Shown here: one piece after another, positions 1 to 10,804 of the stretch
Numbering within the stretch: the first letter of the stretch is position 1
Layout of the letters: each line of letters starts with the position of its first letter
Assembly: GCA_033977485.1 (NCBI GenBank)
Contig: CM066988.1
Coordinates: forward strand, 4,424,501 to 4,488,500
DNA: 64,000 nucleotides
Source: Hydrangea macrophylla
Lineage: Eukaryota; Streptophyta; Magnoliopsida; Cornales; Hydrangeaceae
Direction of reading: 5' to 3'
Position numbers and translations under genes: made by a program
The notes under the pieces: model-generated
Databases searched by the model: none
What the model was told of the DNA's origin: nothing
What the model saw: only the letters and a program-made list of their open reading frames with translations

Positions 1-1200
1 GATCCTAAAATGCCTAGGGAAGAAACAAGCCATGCAGGTGATGGCCAAAGTGCATAAAGGAATCTGTGGAGCTCATCAGGCCGGTACAAAGATGAAGTTG
101 CTTCTATGAAGATATAATTATTACTAGTTGGGAATATTGAAGGACTGCATGAACTATGCTAAAGGATGCTAGGCTTGCCAAAAGCACGGCCCGATTCAGA
201 GAGTGCCGGCCAAAGCACTCCAACCTATTATCAAGCCATGGTCGTTCAGAGGATGGGCTATGGATTTGATTGGCAAGGTTCTCCCACCATCATCGGGCCA
301 ACATTGTTTTATTATAGTAGCTACGGACTACTTTACAAAGTGGGCCGAATGTATACCTTACAGGACGGAGACTCAGGCCACCATGATAATTCATTGAAGA
401 ACACATAATACACCAGTTCGGCCTGCTAGAAACCATTACGGCCGATCAAGGATCTGTGTTTACAGGCACAGAAACCATGGCCTTTGTAGAGAGTAGAGGG
501 ATTACCATTCTTAATTCTACTCCTTACTATGCTCGGGCCAATGGATATGCTGAGTCAACAAACAAGATTCTCAAGCGGATTGTTGAAAAGATGATAAATG
601 AGAACCCAAGGGAATGGGATAAATTGTTATTTGAGGCACTCTGGGCCTATCGGACATCTAAAAGGTCGAGTATCGGGGTCACGCCATTCATGCTGACGTA
701 CGGGCATGATGCTATGCTACCTATAGAGGTCATAGCCTAATCGGCCAGGAGGGCATTGCAAAATCAGCTTGAATCTGCTGAATACACTGAGGCTATGATA
801 GCTGAATTAGAGGGGCTTGATGAAACAAGATTGGCAGCCTTAAACTTATTGAAGGTACAAAAGCTACGTGCAGCCCGAGCATACAATAAGAGAGTGAAAG
901 AAAAATATATCTGCATAGAGGATTTGGTTTGGAAAGCCGTCTTGCCTATTAGAGACAAAGACAACTGATACGGTAAATGGTCGGTCAATTGGGAGGGTCC
1001 CTTCATCATCCACCAAGTCAAGAGAGGCGGAGCATACAAGCTGTGCGATATGGATGGAACGGTCTATGCCAGATTGATAAATGGTCAGTATCTAAAGTCT
1101 TATTATCCTACTTTGTGGGAAACTATCGATTTGGAATATAAACTGAATCCAGGGTTAGAGTATGATCTACTTATCAATTATGAGCCTGAGAACGAATAGT
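1..1200 (+). pseudogene. Ty3/gypsy integrase, C-terminal part, decayed
   Basis: Integrase would insert the element cDNA into host DNA. Remnants of the N-terminal zinc-binding region are seen at about 50-200 and are broken by stops. The catalytic core shows the three acidic residues in order: the D of the AMDLIGK segment near 260, the D of TADQGSVF near 450, and the E of ANGYAESTNK near 555, with exactly 35 residues between the last two (D-X35-E). A frameshift near 395-420 moves the reading from frame 2 to frame 3, and in-frame stops follow near 738 and 966. The C-terminal segment with NWEGPFIIHQV (about 985-1025) is the usual chromatin/DNA-binding tail, and the reading ends at a TAG at 1197-1199. 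It cannot be functional as it stands. Confidence 0.85.
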
Positions 1201-1307
1201 CAAAATCCTCACTTGTATTAAATAATAGCTGGGCTTAGCTTACCTACAAGTGTTCAGTACAAAAAAATAAAAATAAATATACAAGTACAAAAGATAAAAA
1301 TTGGTCT

Positions 1308-2009
1308 CTAGGCCGACCCAAAACTCCTAAGCTTGGCCCTCAGGTCCTCCCAGGTCTTCACAGCTGCAGCCTTGTCTTGCTTAGCTTTATCTAACTTTTG
1401 AGACCAAGCATGGGAGACGAGAATGCTGGCTTGTAATTGGTCACTACATTTCTGAGCATCCCCGCTAAGCTAAGCTAAGACTCCATTGATCTTTACCATG
1501 GCCACGTCGTTAGTGATGACTTCGGCCTTGCATTGCTCTAGCTGAGCTTTAAGTGTAGCTATGCGGGCTTGAAGCCAAGCATCTTGAGCGATCACTTGAG
1601 ACTGAGAAACCTTCCCAGCTTCATATTTGGTCTTGGTGGCCTGGAAGAACTACAGTGCTTTATGTCGGGCACCAAGATGAGTTTTGGTTTCGGTCTGGAC
1701 AACAGAAGCCGATTGATCCAATATACGGTAGCCCGACAGCCGCTCTCGGATCTCCCTTATTAAGGAATGTTGACCGGTCGAGAGAGAGCGATCAACGAGG
1801 AGGGCATTTGTGGCTACATCAATTTCAGCAGCAGAAGGTAGCCCAACCAGGTCATAGTCAGCCAGACCTAGGAGAAGATCGTTTGACTGCTGGAGAGTAA
1901 AAGGGAAAGTTGTCTCGGGCTACAACGGGCCGAGATCAAATACCCCGAGGTCAAGACTTGAGAAAAAATCGTCGAAGGGTATGAACGGTGAGGGACCTAA
2001 CGGGATAGC
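1308..2009 (-). pseudogene. Antisense plant-mobile-domain gene of Tat element 1, C-terminal exon
   Basis: Read on minus from a 3' splice site (…GAACAG at 2010-2015) to a TAG at 1308-1310. The visible protein is rich in K, E, A, Q and L, for example QVIAQDAWLQARIATLKAQL and KLDKAKQDKAAAVKTWEDL, and looks like a coiled coil. Two or three in-frame stops (near 1910, 1650 and 1480) break it. It is the tail of the gene whose N-terminal part lies at 10832-13268; the gap is the nested Athila-like element plus the split intron. This antisense exon sits just downstream of the sense integrase, with only about 110 bp between the two convergent stop codons. Function unknown. Confidence 0.65.
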
Positions 2010-2065
2010 CTGTTCAAAAGTGCAAAGGTTTAAGGGTTAGTATAAAAGGAAAGAAAATGACACAT
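2010..2065 (-). other. 3' half of a short intron split by the Athila-like insertion
   Basis: On minus the antisense gene has CAG|GTACTTAGC at 10831 (5' splice site) and TTTTGAACAG ending at 2010 (3' splice site). Leaving out the element and one CACAT copy, 10805-10831 and 2010-2060 add up to 78 nt, a typical plant intron length. The pyrimidine-rich stretch before the AG (TCATTTTCTTTCCTTTTATA) is as expected. Splice use itself is inferred. Confidence 0.6.
2061..2065. repeat. Target-site duplication CACAT of Athila-like copy 1
   Basis: CACAT stands immediately before the LTR start TGATGTT at 2066 and again at 10805-10809 immediately after the LTR end GATCA. The perfect 5-bp match fixes both element ends and shows that the element inserted into Tat element 1. 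Confidence 0.9.
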
Positions 2066-3544
2066 TGATGTTTTCAATATCAAGATATTAAAAGTATACT
2101 CTACTTTAAAAGATTTGTAGTGTGGAAGTAGAGGTCGAACCCACAAAGATTGAATTACTAAAGCACTTTAATTTTAAAACCTAAATCTTGTTAATTAAGA
2201 AAAAAGAAATTGGATTGTGATTTGTATTTAAACTAAGGAACTAATGAAAATAAATCCAAATTATGAAAGCAATTTAAAGTTGTTTTTATAAATATGTTTA
2301 AGGAACCTAGGATTGCAAATCCACCACTAGCTTCATAATAAGGGTATTTATGAATTAAATTAGCTTATTAAGTTAGATGATAATGAGGAATTGTAGCTAC
2401 AAGCCCAATTCCTCCGTCAAGAAGATATAACTATGGTTCAAGCAACAACATAATCCATCTTCGGTTAGCACGAATTATCCCACACTAAACTAGGGTTGTG
2501 GCATAATCCGTCTAACCTAATCATGGACTATTCGGATACTTGATAGCACAATTCAATTAAGCACCATTACATATAAATAATCCATACAAGCACAGCAAAT
2601 ATAGATCGTTGAGCACATCACATTCAAAATAGATCTAAGATAAGAATAAACTTTGAAAGCAATGATTTAATCAATAGAAGTACGATTATATTATAAAAAA
2701 TCCTGTAAACATGTAGTCATCATCCATACATAATAAATCTAAAAGAAAAGCATAAAATACACTCTATTACTTGTCTAGGGTTTCATTAAAACCCTAGATC
2801 TTGATCTAAGCGGCCATAGAATCAAGGATCGGCAAGTTGTTGATGGAGGAGGCCATGGAAATTTTTGGTCTTCTTCTTCTTCTCTTTGCTTCCCTCTCTT
2901 CAATGGATGAAGTTTTAGTTGTATATGGATGTATCTAATATTGTGTAATGATGTGTTACTTTAAATTTGATTTAGAATAGGATTTATATAGAGTTTGGAA
3001 GGATTTAGGAAGTTTTCCTAAGCCAAATTACACTAAGACTGCTATATTTACGTTTCTGGACATCATATGCACAAACCACCTTCGCTGGGCACTCTAAATT
3101 GACAAAATACGTGTTTTTAGTTTTTTCACATATCGCTCGCGCAGCCCGCTTGGGCGAGGTAGTTTTCGCTACACTGTGCGACTTTCGTAGAATTGCGATA
3201 ACTTTTTGCTCAGAACTTGGATTGACTCGCTATTTACGACCATGCGTCCGTAACTTGAAGATCTACATTTTATATCGCTGGAGAAATTTCTCAAATCCAA
3301 AGTATTCCTTGTCAAAAATGCAATTTACCAAGGCTGCTACTGCATTCAACTTTCACCAAAATCACCGTTTGAGCCCAGAATGACTTCTAAAGCCACTAAT
3401 CATTTAATTTTTGTGCATTTTCAAGTTAAAGCTCCAAAACCTACAACAAATAGAATACTTGTTAAAAAATAACTAATAATTACATGATATGGCTAACAAA
3501 GCATATATTCAGGTCTATAAATGGGAACTATTCGTCGTCATTCA
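2066..3544 (-). repeat. 3' LTR of Athila-like copy 1
   Basis: Begins TGATGTTTTCAATATC and ends GTCATTCA (plus orientation), next to the C-rich strand of a polypurine tract (CACCCCCAAACC) at 3545. It is colinear with 9337-10804 apart from small indels. On minus a TATA motif (CTATATAAATCC, about 2983-2994) lies downstream of a GC-rich word cluster at 3120-3180. Confidence 0.9.
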
Positions 3545-6209
3545 CACCCCCAAACCTACACTTTGCTAGTCCTCGAGCAAAGAAAAATATAAAAATAAAT
3601 ACTACTATACTTAAAAATCCTAACTCACTGTCACAGGCAACAAGATTACATTCAGCACATGCAACAAGCCTTTTAAACCCCTAGGTGTCCCTAGTCGGAC
3701 GAGTGAAGTCTCGTGAGGGTTCTCGTCAGCAAGTCACCCATAACCTTCTTTATTTCAATATAAATTTAAAAGTTTTATAGAAAATGAAAATCATAACATT
3801 CAATACTCCTTATCATAAAATAATGATTTGAAATAGAATAATGAACAAAAAGAAACGGAATCAAACGTCTACCTACGTCATGAAAAACAATCCCAACACA
3901 TGCATCGTATAAACCAATAGAGTTTCTCATAAAATTGCACGTGTGTGATGTGGTAGTTAAATGAACACGCGCATGTCATGAACTTGGAATATAACTCAGA
4001 TAACCATCCAGCTATGCTTCGACTACGAATCTCACAATGTTAATTACACTCTAAAATGAAATACTTAGAAACATGTGTAATTTCTCGTGTATATGTGAGC
4101 AAAGGAAATATGTTTTCAAAATGAGAAACGCTCACATATGACTCGAAAAAGACGCATGACACGAAAGAACAGTAGTCTCATGGATAGGACGCAAACAGTC
4201 AAGAAAAATTAATCATTACCATGTTTTAATCCCTCTCCCATCGTTTACATATCCAAACCATGCTTTCTAGGATCAAATAGAACTTTTCAAAGGTTGTAAC
4301 GTGGCTCAGGCAATGAAAAAGAACAGAACATATTCATCAAGTAATTTTTAGAATGGCATTGTAAGGCATATTCAATTTCTTTCATTCATTTTTTTTACCA
4401 ACTCTCATCATTACATTCTTTTCTCTCACTTTTCTTTTATTTCTTTCCGCTTCTTTTTTTCTTCCTTTTTTTTCTTTTTTTTTTTTCCTTTCTTTTCTTT
4501 TTCAACCTTATTCTTTTTCTTTTCGGTTCTTTTGAAATGAATATTCATTGAATACCAAGGCAACTACCCCAAACATCGTCTTATTTTCATGTTCTTCTCA
4601 ATTGACACATCGCCTTATCACCACTAAAAGTTGATCACTCTTTCAGTGGTAAACTCCAAGTTGGCCAAATTGGAACAAAAAAATGGATAAGGTCATTAAA
4701 GAAAAAGAGACACTTTGACGGCTCAAAGGGGTGAACTAAGGAAGTTTTTATCATTTTTCGGCCAGTGGTAAATAAAGAGGGCCTACTATCATTTCCTATG
4801 GTCATATGGTTCTTCAATGTTTACGACGGAAGATTATTTAGCATGGTAGCAACTATTTTAACTTGATTATCAACCAAAACATGAATAATGAGACTAAACA
4901 ACGAGTAGATGCACTATTTCAATTAAATTCAACAAACACAATGTATTTATAACCCTCTATAAAGAAAAGATAGGCTCAAAAGCTCACTGGGTCTAGTCTC
5001 CACACCATGTGTTATCTAGAAATCCGAATCATATTATAGTGCACATCAAACATGTATTCAAGTGACTACGTGTAGTGCATAGCTTTGTGTGCAAAATCTA
5101 TGATATAAAACTGCGATTCAAACAATATATAAACTAGACCGTTAAATCATGACTTCAGTAAATATTTAATCACATATTATCCTGTTCAAATTCTATAACA
5201 ATCAAAGTTACATAACAAGAAATATCGACTAAAAATTGCAAAAACATCGGTAACACAATTATAGAAAATTTTTGAAATTTTGTGCAAAAATGTGCATGTG
5301 AGTGCATACCCCCAAACCTAAACCTTTCATTGTCCCCAATGAAACAATGAAACGAAAGAAAAGAGAGTAGGTAAGGAAGGAACGACATTACCTCGATCTC
5401 GACAATCAAACCAGGTAAACGTATATGAATATGGCGATAAAGTTCAATTGCTCCAAATGGAGATACTAATTCACCTGTCAATACTTGACAAAAGAAAATA
5501 AAAGAACAAAAGAACAATGACAACTAATAGAAATATATATATATAATACAGATTTATTTATTAATATCATTTTTAATAAAGGAAACTAAACTCAAAAGAC
5601 TCAAGAAAAACAAACAGAAGTATGAAAACAAGGAAGGACTGACTCTATAGGTGCAAAAGAAAACAACTGAAAAATAGAAAAACAACTAACCATGTTTGGG
5701 AGAAAGGAGGTAGGAGAACAAAAGAGAAAACCAAAAACCCTACCTCGCACGAGCGGGCCGCACAAGCGAGCTTTGCGCGCGTGAATTCCTCCGCTAAGTA
5801 ATGCCGAGGCATGTGTTATAAAAAGTAAAAGAAAATTTCTAAGTCCATGAATCGCACGAGCAGGCCGCGCGAACGAACTCTTCGCGCGATGATAAATAGA
5901 GGCATATATATAAAAAAAATGTTGAAATTTTTTCTCTAAGGGACAAACTCATGCGAGCGGGCCGCACGAGCGACCTGACGCGCGAGCAGGCCACGTGCGC
6001 GACTTGGTCTTTTGTTCTTTTTTCACTTATTTCATGTGTATAACTTCAAAATAACTTAAATCTGACCCCCAAACCTGTCCAGAGAACTCAAAACAGACCA
6101 AAACGACCCAAAACACTCAAAAATAAGAAAAACAGATGATAAAAAACTTGGGTTGCCTCCCAAAAAGCACTGTCTTTTACGTCTTCAGCTAGACCATTCT
6201 AGCTCAAGA
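3545..6209 (-). other. Non-coding 3' region of Athila-like copy 1
   Basis: Lies between the gag-protease end and the 3' LTR. No frame is open far and none resembles reverse transcriptase, integrase or an envelope-like protein. It includes a long pyrimidine-rich stretch at 4380-4520 and three GC-rich islands (5745-5790, 5850-5890, 5950-6005) with words such as GCACGAGCGGGCCGC. The same order recurs in copy 2 at 53070-55662, so the region is kept although non-coding. The minus-strand segment GGGAGGCAACCCAAG near 6150-6165 resembles what normally follows pol in such elements, consistent with an internal deletion of pol. Confidence 0.7.
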
Positions 6210-8838
6210 CTCATGGAGGCCGTAACTCAGTCTTTGTACCCTTGAAGGTATTAGGGAGACTCCGATGGAAAACAGAAAGAATGTCGTTATGAGTTAATTC
6301 ATTTGACGGTTCTCCTTTATCATGTTCAAATCAATTTCGTACCTTCCGAGTAAATTCCTCATTAGGGTATGGATTATTTAAATTTGTCCACTCATTACCC
6401 ACTATATTATTCTCCTCACCCATATTTATTCTGTAGTAGGTTCAATAGTTCATCTTAACTCACTATCGACCTCACATAGGTAATCATCCTCTTTGGGAGG
6501 TTGATCAATAGCGTTAAAAATATTCAATTTTAGATTCATGTTCCCAAACGACACTTTCATTACCTCCGTTCGACAGTTAACATGAGCATTGGCCGTAACC
6601 AAGAATGGACGGCCAAGAATGACAGGAGTGTGTTTCCTAGCATCTAGCACGGGTTCAGTATCAAGGACCATGAAATCGACAGGATAATAACATTTATCAT
6701 CTTTAACTAAAATGTCTTCCACGATTCCTCTAGGGATTTTAACAGAATGATCCGCTAATTGTATGGTAGCAGCCGTGGGTTTCAGTTCACCTAGGCCTAG
6801 TTGTTTGTAGACGTGGTAAGGTAAGAGATTAACACTAGCTCCTAAGTCAAGCAGAGCCCGATGAATAACAGTGTCACCTATGACACATGAAATCGTTGGT
6901 GTTCCAGGATCCTTATACTTTGGATAAGCATGTTGGAAAATTGAACTTGCTTTTTCTGTGAGGAAGACCTTTTTCGGAATATGACTCTGTAACTTGCGCT
7001 TTTGAGTACATAGGTCTTTCAGACATTTAGCGTAAGCCAGAATTTATTTTATCGCATAGAGGAATGGAATATTAATTTTAACTTATTTAAGTACCTCGAG
7101 TATGTCTTCAGTTTTTGAAGTTTTCTTTGGAAAATTTGACAGTCCGTTGACATTTGGTGGAAAAGGCATCTTTGGAATATAGTTAGTTGGGGTTGGTTCA
7201 TTATCTTTTCAAAATTTACTCGTGTCATCACCCTTTTCTTTATTCAAGTTAATGTTTACCTCTTTCTCAATCCTATTCAAAATTTCAACAACTTCCTCTT
7301 CTCGAATATTCGTTTTAGTTGAGATGGCATTTACTTGCTCACTCGAACCCCCACCCTCATATTGTCCCATAGGGGGTTTTGTATAGTTTGATTTAGCAAC
7401 TTACCCTCATTTCTATGACTCATTGCATTAGCTATCTATCCCATTTGGGACTCAAGCTTCGCAATGGATTGTGTGTGAGAGTGCACTATTTGTGCTTGTG
7501 CCTGGACTTGTGTTTTGATATTCTTAAGGGAAGCCAACACCTTCTCCTCAAAAGCGTTAACCCTTGGAGGGTTAAGATTAGGAGGGGGTATTGGTATTGA
7601 CTTTGTTGAAATTGGGGTCGATAAGTATTAGAAAAATTATTTGTCATAGGATTATAACTATTTCGTGGAAATTGTTGAACAGAGTTTATGTGTTGTTCCA
7701 CAAACTCCGAAAATTGAGATGCGGATGGACATGTAAGTATAGAATGTGAATGGTCGGAACATATTTGACAAGTTTCGTAAGAGGGTGCGCTTATCGTTTG
7801 GTTCATTGTCATAAGTTGGTCAAATTTATTAGATAGTTCTTGCAATTCAATTGAGTGACTAGACTCGAACTTTACCTCTCTTTTAGGTTGCGAAGGATAT
7901 CCCTTGGGGCGTACAGACACAGCCTGGTGCATAGAGTATTCGCTTAAAGTTTCAAAAATTTTCCAGGCCTCATCGGCGCTTTTGTGGAGGAACGTCCCTG
8001 CACAAACAGCATCGACTGTGTTCCGCACAGAAGTGATAAGCCCTTCGTAGAAAACCTGTACCAATTGCCACTTGGGAACTTGATGATGTGGGCAAGAGCG
8101 TAATAATTCTTTAAATTTTTCCCAAGTATCATAGAGTGTTTCCCCATCTTGTATTACAAAGTTCGTTATGGATTTTCTTATTTGATTTGTACGCGTAATA
8201 GGGAAAAACTTTTGTAAAAACGCCATGTGCAACCCTTCCCATGTTTTGATAGTGTTTGGCTCAAGAGACTACAACCAATACTTAACTTTATCTTTTAGAG
8301 AAAATGGGAAAAGGCTCAATTTTAACTCATCGTCGGTTAAGTTCTGTATTTTTAAAGTAGCACAAATATCCTGAAAGTCTCCTAAATGTTGATATGGGTC
8401 CTCTTTTACACGACCATGGAATGAAGGGAGTAGCGCAATGGTAGATGACTTTATCTCAAAGTGAGATGCCGTCACCTCCGGTAATTATATGCATGATGGT
8501 GGTGTGTAAGCCGTAGGAGTGAAATAATCTTTCAGCGGAGGAGGCGGAGGTATATTAGGATTATTTCCATTATTACCGTTGTTTCCATTATTTTCGTTAT
8601 TTCCAATGTCGGCCATTGGAATAGGTTTGATGTTAATAATGACACGTGGTTTTTTTAGTCTTTTAAGGGTACTTCGTATTTCAGACTCAAACAACGACGA
8701 CGGTTTCGGTGTCGAATCGTTGTCTAGCATCAATCGAGCTCTAGAAGTTTGGGTTGATGACCTAAGGATTCTAAAGGTTCATTAAAGTTCAGGATCAAGA
8801 GGATGTAATTTAGGTTTACTTGAACGCGTACCAAACAT
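6210..8838 (-). pseudogene. gag-protease of Athila-like copy 1, broken
   Basis: Gag would package element RNA and the protease would mature it. The start is taken at 8836-8838 (MFGTRSSKPKL), which matches the start of the intact copy 2 protein. The reading is interrupted by stops near 8785, 8483 and 8268 and by a frameshift or indel near 7600. Recognisable parts are a P-rich linker before KDYF, the gag core (SFHGRVKEDPYQHLGDFQDI; about 8200-8450), a CCHC knuckle (C-x2-C-x4-H-x4-C near 7740-7790), and the protease end with TPVILGRPFL near 6600. In copy 1 the protease active-site region (about 6790-6850) reads LLDLGASVNL, as usual for Athila. Not functional. Confidence 0.85.
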
Positions 8839-9336
8839 AAACTAAAAGAAAATAAACTAAAACAATGACTGACTCAACAAAAACAAAAAGCAATCACATA
8901 AATAATCAAGCACACAGGCACACAGTACTACTATGATGCATGTAATTATCCTTTTATGCAGTGATTCGCGTCAAAGCCCAGCGCCTCGGGTTTCCTAGCT
9001 AATGCGGTGCTCACTCCACACCTAACCTAATGCAAGTAATTGCGTCTCAACGCCCTGGCTTATAGTGGTTTGATGCAAAATTTTTAAGGAAACGATTTAT
9101 ATTTATTTTATTTTAATTGTTTTGCATAAGCTCCTTTGGTGTGCTAAGATTTTCCACTCCGACACGCTAGAATTTGATTACTTGAGAAACTACAAAACAA
9201 AAAGAAAAATTAGTAACTCAAAACAAAAACGGAAAATAAGAAAAATAAAAACTAGTCTAATATTTACGAATTAACTAAACTAAGATTTTAAAGCTAAAGG
9301 TAGTAAATTGCAATCCCCGGCAACGGCGCCAAAAAT
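8839..9336 (-). other. Leader of Athila-like copy 1 with primer-binding site at 9311-9331
   Basis: On minus, TGGCGCCGTTGCCGGGGATT follows the 5' LTR after six bases (ATTTT and the flanking A). This is the primer-binding site typical of Athila elements, as I recall complementary to the 3' end of a tRNA-Asp. The rest of the leader up to the gag start is non-coding. Confidence 0.85.
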
Positions 9337-10804
9337 TGATGTTGTCAATATCAAGTTATTAAAAGTATACTCTACTTTAAAAGATTTGTAGTGTGGAAGT
9401 AGAGGTCGAACCCACAGAGATTGAATTACTAAAGCTCTTTAATTTTAAAACCTAAATCTAGTTAATTAAGAAAATAGAATTTGGACTTTGATTTGTATTT
9501 AAACTAAGGAACTAATGAAAATAAATCTAAATTATGAAAGCGATTTAAAGTTGTTTTTATAAATATGTTTAAGGAAACTAGGATTGCAAATCCACCACTG
9601 GCTTCATAATAAGGGCATTTATGAATTAAATTAGCTTATTAAGTTGGATGATAATGAGGAATTGTAGCTACAAGCCCAATTCCTCCGTCAAGAAGATAAC
9701 TATGGTTCAAGCACGAACATAATCCATCTTCGGTTAGCACGAATTATCCCACACTAAACTAGGGTTGTGACATAATCCGTCTAACCTAAGCATGGACTAT
9801 TCGGATACTTGATAGCACAATTCAATTAAGCACCATTACATATAAATAATCCATACAAGCACAGCAAATATAGATCGTTGAGCACATCACATTCAAAATA
9901 GATCTAAGATAAGAATAAACTTTGAAAGCAATGATTTAATCAATAGAAGTACGATTATATTATAAAAAATCCTGTAAACATGTAGTCATCATCCATACAT
10001 AATAAATCTAAAAGAAAAGCATAAAATACACTCTATTACTTGTCTAGGGTTTCATTAAAACCCTAGATCTTGATCTAAGCGGCCATAGAATCAAGGATTA
10101 GCAAGTTGTTGATGGAGGAGGCCATGGAAATCCTTAGTCTTCTTCTTCTTCTCCTTCTCCTTGTTTCCCTCTCTTCATTGGCTAGAGTTTTAGTTGTATA
10201 TGGATGTATCTAATGTTGTGTAATGATGTGTTACCTTAAATTTGATTTAGAATAGGATTTATATAGAGTTTGGAAGGATTTAGGAATTTTCCTAAGCCAA
10301 ATCACACTAAAACTGCTATATTTATGTTTCTGGACGTCATATGCACAAACCACCTTCGCTGGGCACTCTAATTTGACAAAATACACATTTTTGATTTTTT
10401 CACAGGTCGCTTGCGCGAGGTAGCTTTCGCTGCACTGTGCGACTTTCGTAGAATTACGATAACGTTTTGCTCGAAACTCGGATTGACTCGCCGTTTACGG
10501 CCACGCGTCCGTAACTCGAAGATCTACATTTTATATCTTTGGAGAAATTTCTCAAATCCAAAGTATTCCTTGTCAAAAATGCGATTTACCGAGGCTGCTA
10601 CTGTATTTATTTTTCACCAGAATCACCGTTTGAGCCCAGAATGACTTCTAAAGCTACTGATCATTGAATTTTTGTGCATTTTCAAGTTAAAGCTCCAAAA
10701 CATACAAAATACAAAATACTTATTAAAAAATAACTAATAACTACATGATATGGCTAACAAAGCGTATATTCAGGACTATAACGGGAACTATTCATCGCCG
10801 ATCA
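9337..10804 (-). repeat. 5' LTR of Athila-like copy 1
   Basis: Begins TGATGTTGTCAATATC and ends CATCGCCGATCA in plus orientation. The primer-binding site is on its inner (lower) side and the CACAT duplication on its outer side. It differs from the 3' LTR by several substitutions and short indels; for example the GC-rich cluster near 10405-10430 is shorter than at 3120-3160. Confidence 0.9.

Larger units (their letters stand above)
2066..10804 (-). mobile_element. Athila-like non-autonomous gag-protease retrotransposon, copy 1 (old)
   Basis: An 8.7 kb LTR element on minus. The 5' LTR is at 9337-10804, the primer-binding site at 9311-9331, a decayed gag-protease at 6210-8838, about 2.7 kb of non-coding DNA at 3545-6209, and the 3' LTR at 2066-3544. 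No reverse transcriptase, RNase H or integrase motif is seen in any frame. The layout matches copy 2 (51701-60215) segment for segment, so the missing pol is a family trait and not local decay. Unequal LTR lengths (1479 and 1468 bp), indels and stops in gag mark it as much older than copy 2. Confidence 0.88.
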